DNA from: an uncultured Bacilli bacterium
GTDB taxonomy: Bacteria > Bacillota_I > Bacilli_A > RF39 > UBA660
Direction of reading: 5' to 3'
Length of the DNA stretch: 64,000 nt
Assembly: GCA_934182615.1 (NCBI GenBank)
Contig: CAKPRO010000007.1
Location: 18,384 to 82,383 of the forward strand
The stretch's first letter is position 1; every line of letters starts with the position of its first letter. Below, piece by piece: positions 43,908-52,111 of this stretch. Position numbers and translations under genes: made by a program. The notes under the pieces are model-generated. The model was not told the origin of the DNA and searched no databases. It saw only the letters and a list, made by a program, of their open reading frames with translations.

Positions 43908-46329
43908 AATTTTTCTTCTTAGTCTTATTATTAGATGCATTGTTTTTATAATTTGACTTATTATCATTTTTCAACTCAACAGTAGCAACTTCTTCATCAT
44001 CTTTTTTAAATATAAGATATAATAAACCAAGCACTACTAATATTATTAATACTATTATTACTACTTTTTCAGCAGTATTATTACTTCCTTCTATTTCTGT
44101 CAAAGCATCTTTTTTCTCAGACTCTTTATTAACTGTTATTTTATATTCTCTAGTACTTCCATCTTCTGCTGTTACAGTAATAGTTACAATATTATTACCT
44201 TTTTTAAATTTTTCATTACCAGTAATTTCTACTCTAGATCTACTATCTTCTGGAGTTGCTTTTATATCAAGAGAAGTAACATCACTTTTAACAGTTATTT
44301 TATATTCATTAGTATCTTTATCAAACTCTATTTCATAACCATCTATTTCCAATGATTTCAAATAATTATTAGATGAATACTGATATGCAACAGGAGTAAC
44401 TACAGTTTCTTCTGGTTTTGCTTCTCTAACTATATATACAGTATATACTTTAATAGTACCATCTTCTGCTATTACAGTAATATTAGCAACAGTTTTATCA
44501 CCATCTAATGTATATTCAATTAATCCATCAACAGTACTATTTACATCAGCCAAACTACCAGATAATACTACACTCTTAGTATCATATGGTACTGTTAATG
44601 TATAAACAGTTACATCTTTATCAAATGCTACATCAAATGTACCAACACTAGCATTTAAAGAACTTAAATTATTATTAGTACTAATATTTCTAATAACATT
44701 AATTTCCGCTACTAAAGTATTAAATTCACTAATACTATCATTTTTAGCAATAGTACCATCTAAAGATATAGATGCTTTACCAGTAAGAACTGCAGTAAAC
44801 TCTAATGTTAATAAAACATCTCCAGTTACCATATCACTACCAGCAGCTACTAAAGTATTATCTTTAGATACACCGATTAATTTATTATTATATTCAATAT
44901 TAGTTAATTTTAAATTATCATTTGTAGTAACTAAAGCATTAATACCATTAATATAATCACTTATATTATCAGAATTTACTAATACTTGTACTTTAAAGGT
45001 ATCTCCAACAAATACTTGTTTTGGAATACTACCATATACTAAACTCAAATTAGTATTAACATCTCCACTAGTAATAGGATTAAGTTCAGTATTTAACTTC
45101 ATAATATCGTCAAAAGTTAATAGTCCTTCTTCATCCTCTTCACCCTTAACAACATCCATAGATAATACTTTATTTCCTTCTAAATAATCATTCATAGTAG
45201 CTTTCATATCGTCACTATCAAAATTATTATCACTAGTATTATCACCAATTACTACTACTGTATAAGTAACTTCAGTACCTCTAGTAAATACCACTCTATA
45301 ATTATTTTTTAACTGACTATTTAACACTTCCTCATTAGTTAAATCTAATAACGTATTATTTTCATCATAGATAGATAATTCAATATCAGTATTAACTAAA
45401 CTATCTACTATTTCTTTAATAGAAGTAACACTATCAGAATTATTATATCCTATAGCCTCTTCGTATAAATAACCATTATTAAGATTTAAACCAGTTAATT
45501 CAGATAATACTTTATCATTATTTTTATCATAATTAATACTTGCATTATATGTATAATCTATAGTATTAATTACTACATCATTATTATCTAATTCTTCAAT
45601 AGTAATTATATCGTTTGTATTATATAATCCACCAAGTGAAGAAGTAGTATTAATCTTAGACCCATCAAATGTACTCTGAGCTATATCTTCACCAGTCATT
45701 AACATTTCATTTTCACCAATTGTAACTTTATAATTACTATCAGGAGATAAATTGCCAGGTACTATCATTAAATTTTGCGTATATTCTTTTTCTTCATTTA
45801 CTGTGTATTCTCCAGTTGACACTATACCTAAAGTCTCATTAGTAGGTTCAACTTCTCCATTATTTAAAGTACCAACTAATCCACTTTTAACAGTATTAAC
45901 TACATATGGAATACTTTCTTCATAGATAACCGCTGCATTATCTTTAACAGTTATTTTTAAATTATATACACCATTATAATAAGTTGATATAGGATCTAAA
46001 TCACTACTATTAACTTCATTATTTAATTCAGAACCAGTTTTAGTAACTATTACATCAGTACCATTTTCTATTGTACCATTTAAATATTCAAAACTTGATT
46101 CTAATTCTATTGTATATTCTTTTTCTTCGTCATAATCTTGCTTTTCACTCTTATATGTTAAAGTATATTTTTCAACATAGCCTAACTCTTCATCAGTAAC
46201 TGCTGTTAAAGAAACATCTAATGGTTTAGATATAATTTCATCCGCTAAAACAGTAACCACTGAAGATAATTGTGAAAATATCATTGTAAGAACTAAAAAT
46301 ATTTTACTTATCTTTGTTATTTTCTTCAT
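43906..46329 (-). CDS. Membrane-anchored surface protein with cohesin-, dockerin- and cadherin-like domains
   Basis: About 807 aa: signal peptide ending near VTVLADE, repetitive beta region, a dockerin-like segment (residues about 370-410: GDNTSDNNFDSDDMKATMNDYL, then DVVKGEEDEEGLLTFDDIMKLN), a cohesin-like domain (about 425-545: LVYGSIPKQVFVGDTFKVQVLVNS), two cadherin-like beta-sandwich domains (about 555-640 and 660-745) and a C-terminal helix with a Lys/Asn-rich cytoplasmic tail. The start at 46329 is preferred over 46338 by spacing from AAAGGA. Directly upstream of the tad genes in the same direction; perhaps a scaffold for surface structures (inference). Confidence 0.75.
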   Translation of the reverse strand: MKKITKISKIFLVLTMIFSQLSSVVTVLADEIISKPLDVSLTAVTDEELGYVEKYTLTYKSEKQDYDEEKEYTIELESSFEYLNGTIENGTDVIVTKTGSELNNEVNSSDLDPISTYYNGVYNLKITVKDNAAVIYEESIPYVVNTVKSGLVGTLNNGEVEPTNETLGIVSTGEYTVNEEKEYTQNLMIVPGNLSPDSNYKVTIGENEMLMTGEDIAQSTFDGSKINTTSSLGGLYNTNDIITIEELDNNDVVINTIDYTYNASINYDKNNDKVLSELTGLNLNNGYLYEEAIGYNNSDSVTSIKEIVDSLVNTDIELSIYDENNTLLDLTNEEVLNSQLKNNYRVVFTRGTEVTYTVVVIGDNTSDNNFDSDDMKATMNDYLEGNKVLSMDVVKGEEDEEGLLTFDDIMKLNTELNPITSGDVNTNLSLVYGSIPKQVFVGDTFKVQVLVNSDNISDYINGINALVTTNDNLKLTNIEYNNKLIGVSKDNTLVAAGSDMVTGDVLLTLEFTAVLTGKASISLDGTIAKNDSISEFNTLVAEINVIRNISTNNNLSSLNASVGTFDVAFDKDVTVYTLTVPYDTKSVVLSGSLADVNSTVDGLIEYTLDGDKTVANITVIAEDGTIKVYTVYIVREAKPEETVVTPVAYQYSSNNYLKSLEIDGYEIEFDKDTNEYKITVKSDVTSLDIKATPEDSRSRVEITGNEKFKKGNNIVTITVTAEDGSTREYKITVNKESEKKDALTEIEGSNNTAEKVVIIVLIILVVLGLLYLIFKKDDEEVATVELKNDNKSNYKNNASNNKTKKKN

Positions 46330-46367
46330 TTTTATCATTCCTTTCTTAATTTTATTATCTTGTAATT

Positions 46368-46456
46368 GTGTAATGAGTACCCCTGACTATTAAACACCTC
46401 CAATGATAATGATACTAGAGACTTACCTCTTCTATCATTTTCACAATAATTATAGC
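46368..46456 (-). promoter_or_regulatory. Extended -10 promoter and structured leader of the cohesin-like gene
   Basis: On the minus strand TGC-TATAAT (46448-46456) is an extended -10 without a clear -35. The leader of about 110 nt contains a hairpin (46368-46397) whose loop is CAGGGGT, unusually G-rich here, near GGAGGTG. No known riboswitch consensus was recognised. Confidence 0.4.
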
Positions 46457-46588
46457 ACATAAAACGACTTTTTTCTTATACTTTACACTTTTTTTACATT
46501 TTTTTAGAAATTTCTTATTATTTTAATACTTTTTTCTCCTAATTATTACCAAATATGTGATATTTACATAACAATTGTTATTTTTTTC

Positions 46589-46617
46589 TTGACTTAAAAT
46601 ATGATTAATTATATAAT
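46589..46617 (+). promoter_or_regulatory. rpsD promoter
   Basis: TTGACT (46589-46594), 17 bp, TATAAT (46612-46617). Transcription would start near 46624, giving a leader of about 125 nt. The 46457-46588 stretch holds no gene. Confidence 0.8.
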
Positions 46618-46623
46618 ATTATT

Positions 46624-46744
46624 GCTTAGCAGCGGATACTATTTTTTTGTAATGTGTCATTTATAAGTAACTATAGCTGCATAGCGAAAGTATGCTAAAG
46701 ACACCCTATAAAAATGTAGTATACTTCTCTAAGAGAAGGAGGAA
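46624..46744 (+). promoter_or_regulatory. Probable S4 autoregulatory leader
   Basis: The leader contains a GCATA/TATGC hairpin with a GCGAAAG loop (46679-46695) and a second stem CTTCTC-taa-GAGAAG (46724-46738). The 3' arm of the second stem includes the first bases of the AAGGAGG ribosome binding site. Such a layout fits translational feedback by S4, known for rpsD in Firmicutes. The structural match to a known family was not tested. Confidence 0.45.
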
Positions 46745-46750
46745 ATGAAG

Positions 46751-47356
46751 ATGGCTAGATATACAGGCCCAAATAACAAAAAAGCAAGAAGAGTATCATT
46801 CTCTATATTAGAAAATGGTAAAGATATTGCAAAAAGACCTTATGGTCCAGGACAACATGGTAAAGACAGAAAAAGAAAACCTTCTAACTATGCTATTCAG
46901 TTAAATGAAAAACAAAAAGCTAGATTTATGTATGGTATTTCTGAAAAACAATTCAAAAAATTAGTTAATGACTCAGCTAAAATGAAAGGTGTACATGGTG
47001 AAAACTTACTTATCTTATTAGAAAGTAGATTAGACAATATCGTTTATAGAATTGGCTTTGCTACTACTAGAAGAGGAGCAAGACAACTTGTTAACCACGG
47101 TCATATTACTGTTAATGGTAAGAAAGTAGATATTCCTTCATACAGAGTTAAACCTGGTGATGTAATCGCTATTAAAGAAAATTCAAGCGATCACAAAGGA
47201 ATTGAAATAGCACTTGCTAATAAAGTAAAAAGACCTGATTTCATTAACTATGACGAATCTAAGAGAATTGGTACTTATGTTAGATATCCTGAAAGAAGCG
47301 AATTAAACGCAGATATCAATGAATCATTAATCGTTGAATTCTATAGTAGAGTATAA
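46751..47356 (+). CDS. rpsD: 30S ribosomal protein S4
   Basis: 201 aa starting MARYTGP, with the S4 domain (ESRLDNIVYRIGFATTRRGARQLVNHGHITVNGKKVDIPSYRVKPGD). It nucleates 30S assembly and binds 16S rRNA. The N-terminal zinc cysteines of some S4 proteins are absent (C-minus form). The start at 46751 has eight bases from GGAGG; the ATG at 46745 has only two. Single gene, as in many Firmicutes. Confidence 0.97.
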   Translation: MARYTGPNNKKARRVSFSILENGKDIAKRPYGPGQHGKDRKRKPSNYAIQLNEKQKARFMYGISEKQFKKLVNDSAKMKGVHGENLLILLESRLDNIVYRIGFATTRRGARQLVNHGHITVNGKKVDIPSYRVKPGDVIAIKENSSDHKGIEIALANKVKRPDFINYDESKRIGTYVRYPERSELNADINESLIVEFYSRV

Positions 47357-47376
47357 TTATTTACTCTACTTTTTCT
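47345..47376 (+). terminator. rpsD terminator
   Basis: AGTAGAGTA/TACTCTACT stem, then TTTTTCT. It overlaps the rpsD stop codon. Confidence 0.75.
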
Positions 47377-47386
47377 ACGCAAAAAA

Positions 47387-47445
47387 AAGATGTACTAAAA
47401 ACTACATCTTCAACATATAAAAAATAAAACCCTTACAATGTAAGG
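47387..47445 (-). terminator. Double terminator of the tRNA operon
   Basis: Two stems on the minus strand after tRNA-Phe: CCTTAC-ATT-GTAAGG followed by GTTTTATTTTTT (47431-47445), and AAGATGTA/TACATCTT followed by eight T (47387-47410). Confidence 0.75.
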
Positions 47446-47459
47446 ATTTATTATTCAAC

Positions 47460-47535
<76 letters not shown>

Positions 47536-47543
47536 AAAACAAA

Positions 47544-47619
47544 TGGCGGTTCCGACGGGAGTTGAACCCGCGATCTTCTGCGTGACAGGCAGACGTGATA
47601 ACCACTACACCACGGAACC
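47544..47619 (-). tRNA. tRNA-Asp(GTC)
   Basis: Cloverleaf with anticodon loop CTGTCAC, acceptor GGTTCCG/CGGAACC, encoded CCA. Confidence 0.96.
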
Positions 47620-47620
47620 A

Positions 47621-47697
<77 letters not shown>

Positions 47698-47717
47698 ATA
47701 AAATTAATAAACAAATA

Positions 47718-47810
47718 TGGCGGAGGAAAAGGGATTCGAACCCCTGCGCCACTTTCGCGACCTCCTGGTTTTCAAGACCAGTCCCTTCAACCAGACTTGG
47801 GTATTCCTCC
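47718..47810 (-). tRNA. tRNA-Ser(TGA)
   Basis: Class II tRNA of 93 nt with a long variable arm and anticodon loop CTTGAAA. Acceptor GGAGGAA, encoded CCA. Confidence 0.95.
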
Positions 47811-47817
47811 AATAAAT

Positions 47818-47906
47818 TGGTGCCTGAGGTCGGACTTGAACCGACACGAGGGTTAAATCTCGCAGGATTTTAAGTCCTGTGCGTCTACCTATTCCGCCAC
47901 TCAGGC
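47818..47906 (-). tRNA. tRNA-Leu(TAA)
   Basis: Class II tRNA of 89 nt with anticodon loop CTTAAAA, acceptor GCCTGAG/CTCAGGC, encoded CCA. First gene of the operon. Confidence 0.95.
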
Positions 47907-47935
47907 ATTCATGTCTTTTTGCTGTTGACTTCTTA

Positions 47936-47964
47936 ATTATATAACATTTTTTTCAGTTTGACAA
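47936..47964 (-). promoter_or_regulatory. tRNA operon promoter
   Basis: TTGTCA (47959-47964), 17 bp, TATAAT (47936-47941) on the minus strand, about 30 bp before tRNA-Leu. Confidence 0.8.
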
Positions 47965-48053
47965 CCTTTTTTTTGTAATTTTTATTAAAAATATGCAAAA
48001 ATATTGTATTTTTTCATTTTTTAGTATATAATATCATTGTATCTCGGAAAAAT

Positions 48054-48130
48054 GCGCCCATAGCTCAACTGGATAGAGCGTTTGGCTACGGACCAAAAGG
48101 CTGTGGGTTCGACTCCTACTGGGCGCACCA
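48054..48130 (+). tRNA. tRNA-Arg(ACG)
   Basis: 77-nt cloverleaf with anticodon loop CTACGGA, acceptor GCGCCCA/TGGGCGC, encoded CCA. It stands alone on the plus strand and is followed by an ATAGGAT/ATCCTAT terminator with T run (48146-48170). Confidence 0.96.
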
Positions 48131-48195
48131 TTTTAATAATTAATAGGATTAACTATCCTATTTTTATTTTATGCTTTTTTATAATAAATAAAACT

Positions 48196-48279
48196 AAATT
48201 TGTAAGACAATATGGCTTACAAATTCTTTTTGAAGACAAATGGCTTCAAAAACACTTGCAAGACCTGAGGCTTGGAAGT
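48196..48279 (+). promoter_or_regulatory. Three stacked AC...GR hairpins upstream of an ABC transporter operon (element C)
   Basis: Three consecutive stems: TTTGTAAG with loop ACAATATGG (48199-48223), TTTGAAG with loop ACAAATGG (48228-48251), and ACTTGCAAG with loop ACCTGAGG (48254-48279, one mismatch). All share AAG-AC...GG-CTT. They end about 55 nt before the ribosome binding site of the substrate-binding protein gene. The repeated, compensated stems with fixed loop ends imply a structured RNA or protein target. Confidence 0.65.
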
Positions 48280-48341
48280 AACAATAAGCCTACACCTTAA
48301 TTATATTATCGAATAGAATATTTATGATTAAGGAGGTTTAT

Positions 48342-49346
48342 ATGAAAAGAACATTAGTTAGTATTATATTATTTTTAATTGTAATAGCTGCTGTTATAGT
48401 GGGTGCTGCTATGAAAAGAAATAATGATAATTCAAATCTTACTAAAGTAAAAGTAGCAGAAGTAGCTCATAGTATCTTCTATGCTCCTCAGTATGCTGCT
48501 ATTAGTAATGGTTATTTTGAAGAAGAAGGATTAGATATAGAATTAATTCTAACGCCAGGAGCAGATGCTGTTATGTCTTCAGTATTATCTGGAGATGTAA
48601 ACATAGGCTTTTCTGGTACTGAAGCTACTATCTATGTCTACAATGGTGGTGAAGAAGATTATCCAGTAACATTTGCAGCTCTTACTAAAAGAGATGGTGC
48701 CTTTCTAGTATCTAGAGAAAAAATAGATAATTTTACTTTAAATGACTTAAAAGGTAAAACTGTTATCGGAGGAAGAACTGGTGGTATGCCAGAAATGACA
48801 TTTGAATGGGCTCTTAGAGAAAATGGTATTGATCCTAAAAAAGATTTAAATATTGATACATCAATAGCCTTTGCTGCTATGCAAGGAGCCTTTATAGGTG
48901 GAACAGGAGACTTTGTTACTCTATTTGAACCAAATGCTACTTCAGTAGAAAAAGAAGGTTTAGGTTATATTGTAGCTTATGTAGGTGAATTAGGAGGAGC
49001 TGTTCCTTATACTGCCTACAATGCTAAAAGAAGTTATATAGATAATAATCCAGATATTATTAAAGGCTTTTCTAGAGCTATAAATAAAGGATTAAAATTT
49101 GTATCTGATAATGATGCAGAAACAATAGCTAAAAGTATTATTAGTTTCTTTCCAGATACTGCATTAAATGATCTAATTACTATGATAGATAGATATAAGA
49201 AAAGTGATGCATATAGAGAGACTATTAGTATTAATGAAGAAGAATGGAAACATATTCAAGATATTATGATAGCAGCAGGTGAATTAGATGAATATGCTCC
49301 ATATGATAAATTAATATATGGAAAATACTTCAATGAGTTCAAATGA
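48342..49346 (+). CDS. NitT/TauT-family ABC transporter substrate-binding protein
   Basis: 334 aa: N-terminal membrane anchor (residues 3-24, no lipobox Cys), then an SsuA/THI5-like (NMT1) periplasmic-binding fold: VKVAEVAHSIFYAPQYAAISNGYFEEEGLDIELI and DLKGKTVIGGRTGGMPEMTFEWAL. The family takes up sulfonates, nitrate, pyrimidine or guanidine-type compounds, and the sequence does not settle which. First gene of a three-gene operon; the ribosome binding site is AAGGAGG. Confidence 0.88.
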   Translation: MKRTLVSIILFLIVIAAVIVGAAMKRNNDNSNLTKVKVAEVAHSIFYAPQYAAISNGYFEEEGLDIELILTPGADAVMSSVLSGDVNIGFSGTEATIYVYNGGEEDYPVTFAALTKRDGAFLVSREKIDNFTLNDLKGKTVIGGRTGGMPEMTFEWALRENGIDPKKDLNIDTSIAFAAMQGAFIGGTGDFVTLFEPNATSVEKEGLGYIVAYVGELGGAVPYTAYNAKRSYIDNNPDIIKGFSRAINKGLKFVSDNDAETIAKSIISFFPDTALNDLITMIDRYKKSDAYRETISINEEEWKHIQDIMIAAGELDEYAPYDKLIYGKYFNEFK

Positions 49347-50088
49347 TATATTAGTAATTGATAATTTATCAAAGATATATCATACTAATAATAGTGAAAT
49401 AACCGCTATTAAAGATTTAAATTTAAATATTAAAGATGGTGAATTTGTAGCTATTGTCGGTCCTTCTGGTTGTGGTAAGACTACTCTACTCTCTATTTTG
49501 TGTGGATTAGAAAATAAATCTAGTGGCAATATATTATTCCCTAAAGGTAAAGCTAAAATGGGATATATGCTGCAAAATGATACTCTTTTTCCTTGGCTTA
49601 ATATCTTAGATAATTCTTTGTTAGGTCTAAAAGTACAAAAAAAAATTACTAAAGAAAATAAAGATAAGGTAATATCTATGCTTAATACTTATGGTTTAAA
49701 GGACTTTATCTATAAATATCCTAGTAATTTATCCGGAGGTATGAAACAAAGAGCTGCTCTTATTAGAACTCTTGCTATTAATCCTGATATTCTATTACTA
49801 GATGAACCTTTTAGTGCTCTCGATTATCAAACAAGATTAGCGGTATCAGATGATGTATGGAAAATTATTAAGAATGAGAAAAAAACCACTATTATGATAA
49901 CTCATGATATAGCTGAGGCCATCTCTATGGCTGACCGTGTTATTGTTTTATCTGATAGACCTGCTAAAGTAAAAAAAATTTATACTATTGATATGGAAGA
50001 TAAAGGTAATCCTACACATAATAGAAATTTAAAAGAATTTAGATTCTTCTATAATGATATATGGAAGGATATTGATATTCATGTATAG
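49333..50088 (+). CDS. NitT/TauT-family ABC transporter ATP-binding protein
   Basis: 251 aa with Walker A GPSGCGKTT, Q-loop GYMLQNDTLFPWL, signature LSGGMKQR, Walker B ILLLDEP and the switch His in THD. It overlaps the substrate-binding gene by 14 bp. The start could also be the ATG at 49318. It energises import with the permease that follows. Confidence 0.92.
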   Translation: MSSNDILVIDNLSKIYHTNNSEITAIKDLNLNIKDGEFVAIVGPSGCGKTTLLSILCGLENKSSGNILFPKGKAKMGYMLQNDTLFPWLNILDNSLLGLKVQKKITKENKDKVISMLNTYGLKDFIYKYPSNLSGGMKQRAALIRTLAINPDILLLDEPFSALDYQTRLAVSDDVWKIIKNEKKTTIMITHDIAEAISMADRVIVLSDRPAKVKKIYTIDMEDKGNPTHNRNLKEFRFFYNDIWKDIDIHV

Positions 50089-50872
50089 CAGAGAACACAA
50101 ATTATATCTAAGAAAAAAGAAAATAAGAAAAATATTAGTTATATTTACTCAAATTTTATTAGCGGTACTTTTAATTACTATATGGGAATTACTTGCTAAA
50201 TATAAAATTATTAATACTTTTATTACTTCTTCTCCTAGCAAAGTTCTAAGTACTATTATATCTCTATATAATGATAACAATCTATTTAATAATATATGGA
50301 CTACTATTTACGAGACTTTAATTAGTTTTAGTTTAGGAACTATAATTGGTATAATTACTGCTACTATATTATGGTACTTTAATTTTATCTATAAAGTATT
50401 AGATCCTTATCTTACTATTTTAAATAGTTTGCCTAAGATAGCTTTAGGTCCAATAATTATTATCTTCTTTGGGGCTAATATTAATTCTATTATTATAATG
50501 GCTTTACTTATATCTGTTATTGTTACTATTATAACTGTATATAATGGCTTTATATCTACTGATAAAAATAGAATTAATTTACTTAAATCTTTTTCTGCTA
50601 CTAAAGGACAAATATTTAAGTATGTTATTTTACCTAGTAGTTACTCTACTATTATAAGTAGTCTTAAGATAAATATTAGTATGACTTTAATAGGAGTAAT
50701 TATGGGAGAATTTCTTGTATCAAAAAGTGGTATTGGTTATTTAATAAATTATGGTTCTCAGGTATTTAATTTAAATTTGGTTATTTCAGGTATTATTATA
50801 TTAATGATAGTCTCTTACCTTATGTATATAATAGTTAGTTATATAGAAAAAATACTAGTCAAAAATGATTAG
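50081..50872 (+). CDS. NitT/TauT-family ABC transporter permease
   Basis: 263 aa with about six helices and the BPD-transport EAA loop (LLKSFSATKGQIFKYVILPSSYSTI), plus LNSLPKIALGPIIIIFFG. It overlaps the ATPase gene by eight bases. Completes the importer. Confidence 0.9.
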   Translation: MYSREHKLYLRKKKIRKILVIFTQILLAVLLITIWELLAKYKIINTFITSSPSKVLSTIISLYNDNNLFNNIWTTIYETLISFSLGTIIGIITATILWYFNFIYKVLDPYLTILNSLPKIALGPIIIIFFGANINSIIIMALLISVIVTIITVYNGFISTDKNRINLLKSFSATKGQIFKYVILPSSYSTIISSLKINISMTLIGVIMGEFLVSKSGIGYLINYGSQVFNLNLVISGIIILMIVSYLMYIIVSYIEKILVKND

Positions 50873-50880
50873 TATTTTTA
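50851..50880 (+). terminator. Terminator of the ABC transporter operon
   Basis: AATACTA/TAGTATT stem with an inner TCA/TGA, then TTTTATT. It overlaps the permease stop. Confidence 0.7.
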
Positions 50881-50921
50881 TTATACTTGCATATTATATA
50901 ATAAGTAGATACTATTAAAAT

Positions 50922-50950
50922 TTGACATTTTAGAGAAAATCTGCTATAAT
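50922..50950 (+). promoter_or_regulatory. Consensus promoter of the large RNA
   Basis: TTGACA (50922-50927), 17 bp, TATAAT (50945-50950): no deviation from the sigma-A-type consensus. It implies strong constitutive transcription of the RNA that follows. Confidence 0.88.
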
Positions 50951-50956
50951 CTAGTA

Positions 50957-51560
50957 CATGTGATGGCACATTATTCTAGTCAATTTAACTTACTATGAAG
51001 GTGAACCTAAAAGCTCACTAAAGAGCATATCTGTGAAACTTCTGGTGTTTGCTTTATGCGCCCAGCTTAGGGTGGATGCTGGAAGGTAAGGTTTTTGGGC
51101 GGTCATAATGGCATATGATACTACCCCAATCTCCGTGGAGACCTATCTTTGTGTTTTTTGTGATAAGAACAAGAATACGAACTAGGCTTGAACCTACTAT
51201 GTGGGGAAACTTACGAGTAGCGTAGCTTGTCTTGAGTGAATATAGGGAATAATTGATCAGTTAGATATAGCGTAGCTAACTTTATCTAATATTGCGATTT
51301 GAAACTATATTTGCAAAAAAGAATTAATAGTAAGATAATTGCTTGAGGAAATCTCCTAGAGTGACATTTCTATGGGATTACAGTATGTACTAAGTGGTAA
51401 TCAAGTCATATATTTGGTGACAGTATATTATCTTCTTTAAAGGGTAACCACTAATTTGGTAACGAATTAGTAGAAGATAGGGAAATCCTACTTGACCTAA
51501 GACATAAAGTTAACTTTAGAAATTGCCATTTTATGAAGTAAGGCCTTCGGGCCTTTTTAT
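50957..51560 (+). ncRNA. ole: OLE-like large structured RNA
   Basis: About 600 nt without an ORF, richer in G+C than its flanks, between a perfect promoter and an intrinsic terminator (AGGCC-TTCG-GGCCT with T run, 51541-51560). AUGGCA near the 5' end (50963-50968) can pair with UGCCAU near the 3' end (51524-51529), closing the molecule. Length, lack of coding capacity and position directly before an oapA-like gene match OLE RNA. It lacks the RNase P and tmRNA landmarks. Assignment is from length and context; no covariance search was run. Confidence 0.72.
51541..51560 (+). terminator. Terminator between OLE-like RNA and oapA
   Basis: AGGCC-TTCG-GGCCT followed by TTTTATTAT, 25 bp before the oapA start. 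oapA expression must come from read-through or from a promoter not seen. Confidence 0.85.
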
Positions 51561-51579
51561 TATATTAGAAAGGAAATTT

Positions 51580-52110
51580 ATGAAAAAGAAAAAAAGAAAT
51601 AATTGGCCTCTTATTGTAACTATACTTGCATTTACTATATCCCTATTCTTCTCTTTTATATCAGAATCAGTTATGCCTAAAGTAGGTATTATTGTAGGTA
51701 TAATGATATTAATATTATTTATTTTTATAGGTATTATTTTTGATATGATTGGAGTAGCAGTAACTTCTAGTAACGAAGAACCTCTTCATGCTATGAGTTC
51801 TAAAAAAATTAAAGGAGCTAAAAAAGCCGTATCATTTAAAAAGAATGCTGATAAAGTATCTTCATTTTGTAATGATGTAATTGGAGATATCTGTGGTATC
51901 ATATCAGGTTCAGCTGGTGTATCAGTAGCTAAAGGGCTTGCTAGTACATTTAATTTAAATATTTTTTATACTGGTCTAATTGTAACGGCCTTAATAGCGG
52001 CTCTAACAATTGGAGGTAAAGCCTTCTGTAAAAGAATAGCTATGGATAACAATCATAAAATAGTATATATGACCGCTAAAGTCATATCAAAATTTGAAAA
52101 AAAGAAGTAA
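51580..52110 (+). CDS. oapA: OLE-associated protein A-like membrane protein
   Basis: 176 aa with hydrophobic segments at about residues 8-28, 32-57 and 132-155 and a conserved polar core FDMIGVAVTSSNEEPLHAMSSKKIKGAKKAVSFKKNADKVSSFCNDVIGDICGIISG. This matches what I recall of OapA, the small membrane protein (sometimes misannotated as CorB-like) that binds OLE RNA and takes it to the membrane. Start at 51580 after GAAAGGA. The adjacent RNA supports the call. In known clostridial genomes the pair sits among isoprenoid and DNA-repair genes; here it stands alone. Confidence 0.75.
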   Translation: MKKKKRNNWPLIVTILAFTISLFFSFISESVMPKVGIIVGIMILILFIFIGIIFDMIGVAVTSSNEEPLHAMSSKKIKGAKKAVSFKKNADKVSSFCNDVIGDICGIISGSAGVSVAKGLASTFNLNIFYTGLIVTALIAALTIGGKAFCKRIAMDNNHKIVYMTAKVISKFEKKK

Positions 52111-52111
52111 A

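Noticed and set aside
48196..48320. TPP riboswitch or guanidine-II (mini-ykkC) riboswitch before the ABC transporter
   Set aside because: The TPP core is absent. Hairpin loops are 8-9 nt and do not match ACGR, so the resemblance to mini-ykkC is only in layout.
50957..51560. RNase P RNA, tmRNA or group II intron as identity of the large RNA
   Set aside because: No tRNA-like ends or tag reading frame, no RNase P core motifs, no intron-encoded protein or domain V hairpin. The oapA-like neighbour favours OLE.
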